From positions 1 to 15,988 of the forward strand of contig JBFFNE010000070.1 of NCBI GenBank assembly GCA_041563315.1: 15,988 nt of DNA. Reading direction: 5' to 3'. Positions within the stretch are counted from its first letter, which is position 1. Each line of letters starts with the position of its first letter. The DNA comes from JBFEYJ01 sp041563315. Lineage in GTDB: Bacteria; Pseudomonadota; Gammaproteobacteria; Thiohalomonadales; Thiohalomonadaceae. Of this stretch, positions 1 to 7,552 are shown piece by piece. The notes below the pieces were generated by a model. That model was not told where the DNA came from, did not search any database, and was given only the letters and a program-made list of their open reading frames with translations. Both the position numbers and the translations under genes were made by a program.

Positions 1-1
1 G

Positions 2-109
2 ATGATCGGGGCTGTCGCCGTTGCCCGTGCACTGGATGATCAAAAGGCCGCAGATAGGCTCTTGGCTAACTGCAGGAGGACGGCAAAGGAACTCCTAAAA
101 ATCAGCTAG
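2..109 (+). CDS. Probable TetR/AcrR-family regulator, C-terminal end (partial)
   Basis: An open frame enters from the left edge and stops at TAG 107-109, giving 35 residues that begin MIGAVAVARALDD and end KELLKIS. The pattern 'GA-x-x-x-ARAL-D-D', followed a few residues later by 'ADRLLANCRR', resembles the last two helices of the ligand-binding domain in TetR-family repressors, where a 'GA...LARAV.DP..ADE' segment is common. The DNA-binding domain would lie outside the window, so the assignment rests on a short stretch. No target gene is visible; thiC converges on it from the other side. It could instead be the end of another helical protein. Confidence 0.6.
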   Translation: MIGAVAVARALDDQKAADRLLANCRRTAKELLKIS

Positions 110-123
110 CAACCGCCCTGACT

Positions 124-149
124 GTAGGAGCGACCATCCCTAGTCGCGA
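124..149 (+). repeat. REP-like palindrome with GTAG head
   Basis: A GTAG tetranucleotide (124-127) is followed by a short hairpin: GCGAC at 130-134 pairs with GTCGC at 143-147 across an 8-nt loop. The layout 'GTAGGAGCGAC...GTCGCGA' matches the REP elements linked to RAYT (Y1-type) transposases in pseudomonads, xanthomonads and other gammaproteobacteria. It lies between the convergent ends of the TetR-like gene and thiC, a typical location. Only one copy is visible, so mobility is inferred. Confidence 0.6.
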
Positions 150-243
150 TTCACAGCGTGAACCCCTTATTGCGGCTGGGACAACCACAGATAATACGGC
201 ATTCATCGTACCTGAGGGTGTTCACTGCAACGAGGGATACCAT

Positions 244-269
244 AAAAAAACGGGGCCATGCTGGCCCCG
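244..269 (-). terminator. Rho-independent terminator of thiC
   Basis: Read on the minus strand, a perfect 8-bp GC-rich stem (251-258 with 262-269) with a 3-nt loop is followed directly by seven T residues (complement of 244-250). It lies 25 bp past the thiC stop codon and is oriented to end thiC transcription. Confidence 0.9.
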
Positions 270-294
270 GTTTTCAGGCTGGAAGTGCTATGGC

Positions 295-2151
295 TCAGAG
301 TTTCTTGTAGAGCTCCGCGCCTTCCTCGGCGAATTTCAGCGACATTTCCTGCATCCCCTTCGCGGCATAATCCCTGACCTCCTGGGAGATCTTCATGGAG
401 CAGAACTTCGGTCCGCACATGGAGCAGAAGTGGGCCACTTTGTGTGCCTCGGCGGGCATGGTTTCGTCGTGGAAGGCCATCGCCTTTTCCGGGTCGAGGG
501 CCAAGGCGAACTGATCCACCCAGCGGAACTCGAAGCGCGCCTTGGACATGGCGTTGTCCTGCACCTGTGCTCCGGGGAACCCCTTGGCCAGGTCCGCCGC
601 ATGAGCCGCCACCTTGTAGGTGATGATCCCCTCGCGCACGTCTTCCTTGTTGGGCAGACCCAGATGCTCCTTGGGGGTGACATAGCAGAGCATCGCTGTG
701 CCGTACCAGCCGATCTGCGCCGCGCCGATACCGGAGGAGAAGTGGTCATAGCCGGGGGAGATGTCTGTCACCAGTGGCCCTAGGGTGTAGAACGGGGCTT
801 CGAAACAGTCCTTTAGCTCCTTATCCATGTTCTCCTTGATCATCTGCATCGGCACGTGGCCGGGCCCTTCGATCATCACCTGGCAGTCATGCTCCCAGGC
901 ACGCTTGGTCAGCTCACCCAGGGTCTCCAGCTCGGCGAACTGGGCGGCATCGTTGGCATCGGCCAGCGAACCGGGGCGTAGGCCGTCGCCGAGGGAGAAG
1001 GCCACATCATAGGCCTTCATGATTTCGCAGATATCGTCAAAGTGCTCGTAGAGGAAGCTCTCCTGGTGGTGCGCCAGGCACCACTTGGCCATGATGGAGC
1101 CACCTCGGGAGACGATGCCGGTAACCCGCTCGGCGGTCAGCGGTACATAGCGCAGCAGCACGCCGGCGTGAATGGTGAAGTAATCCACTCCCTGCTCGGC
1201 CTGCTCGATCAGGGTGTCGCGGAAGATCTCCCAGGTCAGGTCCTCGGCGATACCGTTCACCTTCTCCAGCGCCTGGTAAATGGGCACGGTGCCGATGGGC
1301 ACCGGCGCGTTACGCAGGATCCACTCGCGGGTTTCATGGATGTTCTTGCCGGTGGAAAGATCCATCAGGGTGTCGCCCCCCCAGCGGCAGGACCAGACCA
1401 GCTTCTCCACCTCTTCCTCGATGGAGGAGGTGACGGCGGAATTGCCGATATTGGTGTTGATCTTCACACGGAAATTGCGGCCGATGATCATCGGCTCCTG
1501 CTCCGGGTGATTGATGTTGGCCGGGATGATGGCGCGGCCTGCGGAGATCTCGCTGCGCACGAACTCGGGGGTAATTTCCTCGGGAATGGTGGCGCCGAAG
1601 GGCTGACCGGCGTGCTGGCGCAGTAGTTTGGCGTAGGCCGGGTCGGCCTTCATCACCTGCAGCATATTATTCTCACGGATGGCGACGAACTCCATCTCGG
1701 GGGTGATAATCCCCTTGCGTGCATAATGCATCTGAGTAACGTTCTGCCCGGCCCTGGCGCGACGCGGCGCGTGGATGTGCTCGAAGCGCATATGGGCCAG
1801 TTCCGGATCGTTCTGGCGCTCATTGCCATAGGCGGAAGTGGGGCCGTCGAGCAGTTCAGTATCACCGCGTTCATCTATCCAGCCTTCACGCAGTGCCGAC
1901 AGACCTGCCATGAGATCAATCCTCGCCGTGGAGTCGGTGTAGGGACCGGAGGTGTCATAGACGTAGATCGGCGGGTTCTTTTCCGGCGAGCCGGAGGTGT
2001 GGGTATCGTCTTGTTCGATCTCGCGCACCGGTACACGAATGTCGCTACGGGAGCCTTCCACATAGATCTTCTTCGACTTGGGAAAGGGCTTGGTGACCTC
2101 GGCGGAGAGTTGTGAGGTCTTTTTCAGGAATTCTTCAGGAATGGCGCTCAT
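295..2151 (-). CDS. thiC: Phosphomethylpyrimidine synthase ThiC
   Basis: ThiC is the radical-SAM enzyme that rearranges 5-aminoimidazole ribotide into 4-amino-5-hydroxymethyl-2-methylpyrimidine phosphate, the pyrimidine half of thiamine, in the cytoplasm. The 618-residue protein has the usual length for proteobacterial ThiC, including the N-terminal extension. The diagnostic C-terminal CX2CX4C iron-sulfur motif is present as C576, C579 and C584 within HFCSMCGPKFCSM. Other conserved blocks include MIEGPGHVPMQ and GPLVTDISPGYDH. The ATG at 2149-2151 is preceded by a GAGGA ribosome site about 6 nt upstream. A TPP riboswitch leads the gene and a strong hairpin follows it, so thiC looks monocistronic and controlled by thiamine pyrophosphate. 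No other thiamine genes are in the window. Confidence 0.98.
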   Translation of the reverse strand: MSAIPEEFLKKTSQLSAEVTKPFPKSKKIYVEGSRSDIRVPVREIEQDDTHTSGSPEKNPPIYVYDTSGPYTDSTARIDLMAGLSALREGWIDERGDTELLDGPTSAYGNERQNDPELAHMRFEHIHAPRRARAGQNVTQMHYARKGIITPEMEFVAIRENNMLQVMKADPAYAKLLRQHAGQPFGATIPEEITPEFVRSEISAGRAIIPANINHPEQEPMIIGRNFRVKINTNIGNSAVTSSIEEEVEKLVWSCRWGGDTLMDLSTGKNIHETREWILRNAPVPIGTVPIYQALEKVNGIAEDLTWEIFRDTLIEQAEQGVDYFTIHAGVLLRYVPLTAERVTGIVSRGGSIMAKWCLAHHQESFLYEHFDDICEIMKAYDVAFSLGDGLRPGSLADANDAAQFAELETLGELTKRAWEHDCQVMIEGPGHVPMQMIKENMDKELKDCFEAPFYTLGPLVTDISPGYDHFSSGIGAAQIGWYGTAMLCYVTPKEHLGLPNKEDVREGIITYKVAAHAADLAKGFPGAQVQDNAMSKARFEFRWVDQFALALDPEKAMAFHDETMPAEAHKVAHFCSMCGPKFCSMKISQEVRDYAAKGMQEMSLKFAEEGAELYKKL

Positions 2152-2202
2152 GGCGTGTCCTCGGTGGTTGTGATGCAGGAAGACGGAATCGCCATAGGCG
2201 GT

Positions 2203-2284
2203 ACCACTTCCCTACGCCGGTGTTATCCGGATCAGGTTCAAAGGGTCGACGTCTCAGTCGGGCCAGGCCCAACGCCCCTAGCAG
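2203..2284 (-). promoter_or_regulatory. TPP riboswitch (THI element) in the thiC leader
   Basis: On the minus strand the leader carries the conserved blocks of the TPP aptamer in order: GGGGCG near the 5' end, a CTGAGA-like block (GACTGAGA), ACCCTTTGAACCTGATC, and finally GGCGTAGGGAAG. These are the pyrimidine- and pyrophosphate-sensing helices of the known class. The aptamer ends about 50 nt before the thiC start. There is no U-tract hairpin in that gap, so control is more likely at translation initiation: a GTGGT right after the aptamer is complementary to ACCAC just upstream of the GAGGA ribosome site. That pairing is my inference. Confidence 0.95.
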
Positions 2285-2293
2285 TAACCGCTA

Positions 2294-2322
2294 AATGTAT
2301 AGGAAAATGGTCTTTTTTTCAA
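2294..2322 (-). promoter_or_regulatory. Probable sigma-70 promoter of thiC
   Basis: On the minus strand a TTGAAA -35 (2317-2322) is followed after 17 nt by TACATT (2294-2299), which overlaps TATACA with a 15-nt spacer. Start of transcription would fall just before the TPP aptamer, as expected. Match to consensus is moderate. Confidence 0.4.
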
Positions 2323-2514
2323 GCCGGCATCCTGAACAGAAGAAGAGAAAACCTCATAAAAACAAAGCCTAAAAAGTAAGTATGTACTCACAACGTCAGT
2401 CGTGCACCCGGTATCCACTGATATCCCCATCAATGGCACTGGCCTTGCTTCACAAAAAAAAAATACTTACTCTTTGCGCTGTTTTACTACTAGTACTGGA
2501 TTGGGAGTTTAAAG
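2323..2514. other. Intergenic region between divergent thiC and methyltransferase gene
   Basis: No gene is seen here. The stretch contains a run of ten A residues (2454-2463) and a 9-bp perfect inverted repeat, AGTAAGTAT at 2375-2383 against ATACTTACT at 2463-2471. A promoter for the rightward gene should lie here, but I see no convincing -35/-10 pair. Confidence 0.5.
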
Positions 2515-3177
2515 ATGGCCGATATGAATATCGAACAAGCGCGCCACAACATGATCGAACAACAGATCCGGCCATGGGACGTGCTTGATCAATGGGTACT
2601 GGAACAGATACAGCGCACACCACGCGAGGATTTTGTACCCTCAACCTACCGCAATGTCGCCTTCACCGACATGATGCTGCCCATCGGCCACGATCAGGTC
2701 ATGATGGAACCCAAGCTTGAAGCGCGCCTGCTGCAGGCACTGGCAGCGCAACCCCATGAAAAGGTACTGGAAGTCGGCACCGGCAGCGGTTACCTGACAG
2801 CGCTGCTGGCGGGACTGGCAAAAGAGGTCGTGTCGGTGGAAATTGTGCCCGAATTGCATGAGCAGGCCCAAAAACGCCTCTCGCAACACGGCATCAGCAA
2901 TATCACCCTGGAGCAGGGTGATGCGGTCAATGGCTGGGACGCACACCAGCCCTATGATGTCATCGCCGTCACCGGTTCTCTGCCGAGCCTGACGCAGGGG
3001 CTCCGTCAAAACCTGCAAGTTGGTGGCCGCCTGTTTGCCATTATCGGTGAAGAACCTGCCATGGAGGCCGTGCTGGTTACCCGCATCAACGCTAACGAGT
3101 GGCGTGAAGAAATTCTTTTTGAAACCGTGGTTCCACCCTTGATGAACACACGAAAAGTGCAACACTTTGTGTTTTAG
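2515..3177 (+). CDS. Protein-L-isoaspartate O-methyltransferase-like protein (PIMT/PCMT family)
   Basis: This 220-residue cytoplasmic protein is an S-adenosylmethionine-dependent methyltransferase related to Pcm, which repairs isoaspartyl residues. SAM motif I is clear at residues 84-94 (VLEVGTGSGYL), with acidic E109 at the end of strand 2, and LPIGHDQ (55-61) aligns with LPIGQGQ of E. coli Pcm. The segment that is TISQP in true Pcm, with the active-site Thr/Ser, reads VMMEP here (62-66), so isoaspartate repair is doubtful. The ATG has a GGGAG ribosome site 7 nt upstream. A strong terminator separates it from tolC, though methyltransferases of this type are often found next to tolC in proteobacteria. 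The true substrate is unknown. Confidence 0.85.
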   Translation: MADMNIEQARHNMIEQQIRPWDVLDQWVLEQIQRTPREDFVPSTYRNVAFTDMMLPIGHDQVMMEPKLEARLLQALAAQPHEKVLEVGTGSGYLTALLAGLAKEVVSVEIVPELHEQAQKRLSQHGISNITLEQGDAVNGWDAHQPYDVIAVTGSLPSLTQGLRQNLQVGGRLFAIIGEEPAMEAVLVTRINANEWREEILFETVVPPLMNTRKVQHFVF

Positions 3178-3213
3178 GTGTGCCGGACTACCGGGAGGGC
3201 ATAAAGGAAAGGG

Positions 3214-3238
3214 GGAGCCGGCTGGCTCCTTTTTATTG
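3214..3238 (+). terminator. Rho-independent terminator after the methyltransferase gene
   Basis: GGAGCC (3214-3219) pairs with GGCTCC (3224-3229) around a GGCT loop, followed by TTTTT (3230-3234). It lies 36 bp past the stop codon. Confidence 0.9.
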
Positions 3239-3307
3239 TCCTTAAGCCGGGTATCCGGAACAGAGGTTGATCCTGACCTCGACAACCCTCACTATATCAG
3301 CGATCAC

Positions 3308-3347
3308 TAATATTAAATGGTCACGGTTCAGGAATGGGTAGTATACT
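3308..3347 (+). promoter_or_regulatory. Possible tolC promoter
   Basis: TATACT at 3342-3347 is a good -10 hexamer, 46 bp before the tolC start. The -35 region is poor (TGGTCA-like near 3318-3324), so the promoter may need an activator. An AT-rich TAATATTAA tract lies just upstream at 3308-3316. Confidence 0.3.
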
Positions 3348-3392
3348 GTCAACTTTACACCAGACCGAACCCACATCATCAAGGGACGTACA

Positions 3393-4715
3393 ATGCAACG
3401 AGTTGCCGCAACACTGTTCGCCAGCGCAGCCCTGTTACTGGGCAGCGCCAGCAGCCAGGCTGAAGACCTGCTTGATATTTACCGTTATGCCCAGGAGAGC
3501 GACCCCCAGCTGCGTGCAGCCGAAGCTGGCAACCTGGCTGCCCAGCAGGTACGTGTCCAGAGCCGCGCGGCGCTGTTGCCACAGCTTAATTTGGGCGCAG
3601 ACTACACCCGCCACGAGACGGAGGTTCAGGCCACAACATTTGGTGTTCCCGGCACCTCCGCCTATAACACCCAAGGCTACAATGTGAGCCTGCGCCAGAG
3701 CATCTATCACCACGACTATTACGTGCAACTCAAGCAGGCCGATGCCCGCATCGTCCAGGCCAACGCCGAATACGAGAGTGCCAAACAGGGACTGATCCTG
3801 CGCGCGGCCGAGGCCTATTTTAACCTATTGGGGGCACAGGACAGCCTGGCTACCGCCGAGGCGACCAAGCGCGCTATCAGCCAGCAACTGAACCAGACCC
3901 AGCAGCGTTTCGAAGTTGGACTGTCTGCCATTACCGATGTGCATGAGGCCCAGGCCGCCTACGACATTGCCTTAGCCGCCGAGCTTGCCGCACAAAGCCA
4001 GGTTGATAATGCCCGAGAGAATCTGCGCGAGATCATCGGCCGCGACCCGATGGCACTGGCAGAGCTGAAGGAAGAGGTACCCCTGCTCCCCCCTGAGCCA
4101 CAGGACATCAACCAGTGGGTGGAAACGGCCCAGCAGCAGAACCTCCCCCTGTTGGCCTCCGAGGCCGCCGCCCGTGCTGCCCGTGAAGAGGTAAGTCGCC
4201 GCAAGGCGGGTCACTACCCAACGCTGGATCTGGTAGCTAACCACGCGTATTCCGACAACATGGAAGCCACTCCGGTTGGTACTGAACGGACCGACACCAC
4301 CGTTGGCGTCCAACTCAATCTACCGCTCTATTCAGGTGGCCTGACCACGGCACAGACTCGTGAGGCCCGCGCCCTCTATACCCAAGCCCAGGAGGCGCTG
4401 GAGCAACAGCGTCGCGCTACCGTGCGCGAGTCCCGCAACGCCTATCTCGGTGTGACCACCGGCATCAGCCAGGTACTGGCACGCAAGCAGGCGCTGGCCT
4501 CTGCGCAAACCGCCCTGGAGGCGACCCAGGCCGGCTTTGAAGTGGGCACCCGCACCATCGTCGATGTCCTTGATTCTCAGCGCCTGCGCTATACCGCACA
4601 GAGCGATTACCTGCGCGCCCGTTACGACTACCTGCTGGCCACCTTGCGTCTCAAGCAAGCTGCCGGCTCCCTGAGTCTGGCGGATATTGAAAAGATCAAC
4701 GCCTGGCTTGAATAA
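3393..4715 (+). CDS. tolC: TolC family outer-membrane efflux/type I secretion protein
   Basis: TolC trimers form the outer-membrane barrel and periplasmic tunnel used by multidrug pumps and type I secretion. The 440-residue protein begins with a signal peptide (residues 1-23, cleavage after SSQA). Two repeated outer-membrane efflux domains follow, roughly 27-215 and 230-425, with typical alanine- and glutamine-rich helices and the paired motifs QRFEVGLSAITDVHEAQAAY and AGFEVGTRTIVDVLDSQRL, which mark the internal duplication. The start is well set by an AAGGGA ribosome site 6 nt before ATG. No inner-membrane pump or adaptor gene is nearby, so it probably serves several systems. An inverted repeat of 7-bp units follows the stop codon. 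Confidence 0.95.
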   Translation: MQRVAATLFASAALLLGSASSQAEDLLDIYRYAQESDPQLRAAEAGNLAAQQVRVQSRAALLPQLNLGADYTRHETEVQATTFGVPGTSAYNTQGYNVSLRQSIYHHDYYVQLKQADARIVQANAEYESAKQGLILRAAEAYFNLLGAQDSLATAEATKRAISQQLNQTQQRFEVGLSAITDVHEAQAAYDIALAAELAAQSQVDNARENLREIIGRDPMALAELKEEVPLLPPEPQDINQWVETAQQQNLPLLASEAAARAAREEVSRRKAGHYPTLDLVANHAYSDNMEATPVGTERTDTTVGVQLNLPLYSGGLTTAQTREARALYTQAQEALEQQRRATVRESRNAYLGVTTGISQVLARKQALASAQTALEATQAGFEVGTRTIVDVLDSQRLRYTAQSDYLRARYDYLLATLRLKQAAGSLSLADIEKINAWLE

Positions 4716-4717
4716 GT

Positions 4718-4790
4718 GACAAGTTGCAAGTAACAAGTAGCAAGAATAAATAAAGTCCAGTATTGTTCGTGTGACTTGCCACTTGTAACT
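4718..4790. repeat. Inverted array of 7-bp NNCAAGT units
   Basis: Directly after the tolC stop are four tandem heptads, GACAAGT, TGCAAGT, AACAAGT and AGCAAGA (4718-4745). After 29 bp the same unit recurs inverted (4775-4790). The arms 4729-4744 and 4775-4790 match at 14 of 16 positions and could form a hairpin with a 30-nt loop. No U-tract follows, so it is not a standard terminator. It looks like a short dispersed intergenic repeat. Confidence 0.75.
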
Positions 4791-4807
4791 GGTTTAAACT
4801 CAGGCCC

Positions 4808-5338
4808 ATGAACAGAGACACCCCCTTTCCCAATGTCGCGCCCGACTTCAGCGATCCGCTGGGCCTGCTGCGTGCCTGTCACGAGCGGATCTTCAAGCAC
4901 TGCGACATGGTCGAGAACCTCGCAAACCACCTGCTCGAGAAGGGGGATGAACTGGAAGCCACTGAAGCCGCCGCAAAGATTCATCGCTATTTCACTGTGG
5001 CTGCCAAACACCACCACGAGGACGAAGAGCAGGATCTCTTTCCGCGCCTGGCTAGCCAGTCACTGAAACTGGCCGACCTTATCCACGCCTTGAAGCAGGA
5101 CCACGAGCGTCTGGCTGCGCCATGGGCCGAAATCTCGCCGTTGCTGGCCAATCCGGCAACTATCGACGATAAAGTTGCCTTCCAGTCGCTGGCTCAACAA
5201 TTCGCCGAAGCCTATCGAAACCATGCGCGCAAGGAAAACAGCGAGCTCCTTGAGATGGCACAGCACAGTTTGAGCAGTGACGAACTCAAGCAGATCGGCG
5301 GAGCCATGGCCGAGCGCCGCGGTGTGAAACTGCTCTAA
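4808..5338 (+). CDS. Hemerythrin HHE cation-binding domain protein
   Basis: A 176-residue soluble protein with a four-helix hemerythrin-like domain that should bind a di-iron centre. Candidate ligands are spaced as the family requires: H25 in helix 1, H59 and the H69/H70-E71 to E74 cluster (KHHHEDEEQDLFP) in helix 2, H99-E100 in helix 3, and H139 with E143 in helix 4. Such proteins sense or store oxygen, nitric oxide or iron; which applies here cannot be told. It starts 92 bp after tolC and ends 4 bp before the GTG start of the acyltransferase gene, so it may be co-transcribed with the LPS genes, though no functional tie is evident. The ribosome site is weak (CAGG). Confidence 0.9.
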   Translation: MNRDTPFPNVAPDFSDPLGLLRACHERIFKHCDMVENLANHLLEKGDELEATEAAAKIHRYFTVAAKHHHEDEEQDLFPRLASQSLKLADLIHALKQDHERLAAPWAEISPLLANPATIDDKVAFQSLAQQFAEAYRNHARKENSELLEMAQHSLSSDELKQIGGAMAERRGVKLL

Positions 5339-5342
5339 CACC

Positions 5343-6302
5343 GTGGCTTTAAAAGAAGACACTGCCTCTGGCATGCATTACAGGCGCCTCACACCCTTGA
5401 GCGGCTTTGTCGCCTTGCGCTACTGGCCCACCTGGCTCGGACTCGGGCTGCTGCGGCTGTCACTGTTGCTCCCCTATTCCGTCATGCTGTTACTGGGACG
5501 CGGCCTCGGAAACCTGCTCTTCCGCCTGGTCGGTAGCCGCCGCCATATTGCCGAGGTTAATGTCCGCCTCTGCTTTCCAGAGCAGGAGGAGACGGCACGA
5601 CAAAAGCTGGTAAAGGAGAGCTTTGTATCAGCGGCCATCTCGCTATTTGAGGGCGCACTCAGCTGGTGGGCCAGTGATTCGCGGATAAAAAAGCTCTACC
5701 GTATCGAGGGACTGGAACACCTTGAGGCGGCACGCGCCCAGGGCCGTGGTGTAATCCTTCTCGGTGGTCACTACACCACACTGGAGATCAGCGGCCGGTT
5801 CCTCGCCTTCCACGTGGAAGGACTGCAGCCAATCTACAAACCGGCACACAACAAGCTTTTCGAGGCCGTCATGGCCAATTCACGCAAGCGCCTGTTCGAT
5901 GACCTGCTGCCCAGCGCCGACATGCGTACCATTGTACGCAACCTTAAAAAAGGCAAGGTGGTGTGGTATGCCCCCGATCAGGACTTCGGCCGAGAACGCT
6001 CGGTCTTCGCTCCCTTCTTCGGTGTTCCCACCGCCACACTGATCAGCACCGCCAGACTGGCGAAGCTCTCCGGGGCACTCGTGGTCCCCTACTATTCGGA
6101 ACGGCTGCCCGGAAAAGAGGGCTTTTTACTGCGGCTCGCGCCGGCACTGACAGATTTCCCCAGCGGCGATGATCTGGTCGATGCTACGCGGGTCAATCAG
6201 GTGATCGAGCAGCAGGTACGCAAGGTGCCCGAGCAATACCTGTGGTTGCACAAGCGCTTCAAGACACGCCCGGAAGGCGATGCCGATGTCTACCGGCGCT
6301 GA
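5343..6302 (+). CDS. lpxL: Lipid A biosynthesis lauroyl acyltransferase (LpxL/HtrB type)
   Basis: This enzyme adds a secondary acyl chain from acyl-ACP to Kdo-lipid A at the inner membrane. The 319-residue sequence has an N-terminal hydrophobic anchor (about 31-58), the NVRLCFPE block (73-80), and the catalytic HX4E motif at H143-E148 (GGHYTTLEISGR). It also carries VVWYAPDQDFG and the C-terminal LHKRFKTRPEG, both close to E. coli LpxL. The GTG at 5343 gives the longest form but has no clear ribosome site; an ATG at 5373 gives 309 residues, nearer to E. coli LpxL (306). The gene follows the hemerythrin gene by 4 bp and overlaps waaA by 17 bp, so lipid A acylation and Kdo transfer are likely co-expressed. 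An LpxM-like specificity cannot be fully excluded. Confidence 0.92.
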   Translation: MALKEDTASGMHYRRLTPLSGFVALRYWPTWLGLGLLRLSLLLPYSVMLLLGRGLGNLLFRLVGSRRHIAEVNVRLCFPEQEETARQKLVKESFVSAAISLFEGALSWWASDSRIKKLYRIEGLEHLEAARAQGRGVILLGGHYTTLEISGRFLAFHVEGLQPIYKPAHNKLFEAVMANSRKRLFDDLLPSADMRTIVRNLKKGKVVWYAPDQDFGRERSVFAPFFGVPTATLISTARLAKLSGALVVPYYSERLPGKEGFLLRLAPALTDFPSGDDLVDATRVNQVIEQQVRKVPEQYLWLHKRFKTRPEGDADVYRR

Positions 6303-7548
6303 GCAAAAACGCCAGCTGTTGCGCTACAACCTGCTGCTAATCCTACTGGCCCTGCCCATCGCTGGCTACACCCTGTGGCAAGCCTTTCGCGAAAGAGATT
6401 TTCGCTACTTACGTGAACGGCTGGGCTTCTACCCCCCTGCCACAGACAAGCCCCCCATCTGGTTACATGCCGCCTCGGTTGGCGAGGTCAACGCAGCGCT
6501 TCCACTGATTGAAACACTCTCCCATCATTACCCTGATATTCCGCTACTGCTCACAACATCCACCCCCAGCGGAGCGAGGACGGCAACGTCAAAACTTGCT
6601 CCCTCTGTGCGTCATGCCTACTTTCCTATCGATTGGCGCGGCGCAGCCAGATGCTTTCTCAATCGACATCGACCGCTCTGTGCGCTGGTAATGGAAACCG
6701 AGCTGTGGCCCAACCTCTACCAGCTCTGCAGCGTGCAATCTATCCCGCTTATTATCATCAACGGGCGCCTCTCGACACGCACCCTCAGAACCAAACCCTG
6801 GCTACGTCGACTCTACCGCCTGTGCCTGCAGCAGGTGACAGCGGTGCTGGCGCGTTCCGAACAGGACCGCATCAGCTTTCTCACTCTGGGTGCATCCAAG
6901 GAGCATTGCGAGGCCATCGGCAACATCAAATTTGCCGCTGCCCCGACTGCAGCCAGCGTTGAGCCCATCGACCTCAAACGCCCCTATGTGCTCGCCGCCT
7001 CCACCAGAGAAGAGGAAGAGAAGCTGGTGGTTGCCGCCTGGAAAAGCAGCGGCGTCGTTAACCGGCTTCTGGTCATTGCGCCACGTCATCCTAAACGCTT
7101 GGCACAGATCCTGGGTGATCTCCAGGACGAGGCGATCAGCGTCCGCAGCCGAGGCGAGACGGTCACCGACACCACCCGTATCTATCTCGCCGATACCTTC
7201 GGCGAACTGCCCGGCTTCATCGCTGGTGCCGAGCTGGTATTCATGGGCGGCTCGCTGGTGCCCAAGGGCGGCCAGAACCTGCTGGAGGCTGCAGCGCTGG
7301 GCAAGGCACCGCTATTCGGGCCCCACATGGAGAATTTTCTCTGCGAAGCTGAGGTACTGCTCAGTCACGGGGGTGCGCTACAGGTGAGCGATCCTCAACA
7401 ACTCGCGCAGGCGTTCAAACGGCTACTGGATGCCCCTCCCCTGCTGCAAGAGATGGGCGAAAAAGCCCGTATGGTGGTGGATGAGCGGCGCGACATGGCC
7501 GAACGCTATCTGGAGGCGATCGACCGCTACTGCCCGGATCTTGAATAA
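6286..7548 (+). CDS. waaA: 3-deoxy-D-manno-octulosonic acid (Kdo) transferase
   Basis: WaaA transfers Kdo from CMP-Kdo to the lipid A precursor at the cytoplasmic face of the inner membrane. The 420-residue protein (E. coli: 425) has an N-terminal membrane anchor (about 14-32) and the HAASVGEV block with the catalytic-base Glu E67. METELWPN (136-143), APRHPKR (265-271) and GGSLVPKGGQNLLEAAA (321-337) are also present, all family signatures. Two in-frame ATGs occur at 6280 and 6286; GGAAGG at 6272-6277 is 8 nt from the second, so 6286 is preferred. The start lies inside the end of the acyltransferase gene, suggesting translational coupling. Whether it adds one or two Kdo residues cannot be read from sequence, but the neighbouring kdkA favours one. 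Confidence 0.96.
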   Translation: MSTGAEQKRQLLRYNLLLILLALPIAGYTLWQAFRERDFRYLRERLGFYPPATDKPPIWLHAASVGEVNAALPLIETLSHHYPDIPLLLTTSTPSGARTATSKLAPSVRHAYFPIDWRGAARCFLNRHRPLCALVMETELWPNLYQLCSVQSIPLIIINGRLSTRTLRTKPWLRRLYRLCLQQVTAVLARSEQDRISFLTLGASKEHCEAIGNIKFAAAPTAASVEPIDLKRPYVLAASTREEEEKLVVAAWKSSGVVNRLLVIAPRHPKRLAQILGDLQDEAISVRSRGETVTDTTRIYLADTFGELPGFIAGAELVFMGGSLVPKGGQNLLEAAALGKAPLFGPHMENFLCEAEVLLSHGGALQVSDPQQLAQAFKRLLDAPPLLQEMGEKARMVVDERRDMAERYLEAIDRYCPDLE

Positions 7549-7552
7549 AAAC

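Noticed and set aside
1042..1626. 194-codon open frame antisense to thiC
   Set aside because: It mirrors the strongly conserved thiC coding strand in a GC-rich region and shows no recognisable protein features.
2375..2471. AGTAAGTAT inverted pair as an operator
   Set aside because: Nine bases separated by about 79 bp in an A/T-rich region can arise by chance, and no regulator is linked.
2641..3285. 214-codon open frame antisense to the methyltransferase gene
   Set aside because: It is the shadow of a well-supported gene, with low-complexity translation and no clear ribosome site.
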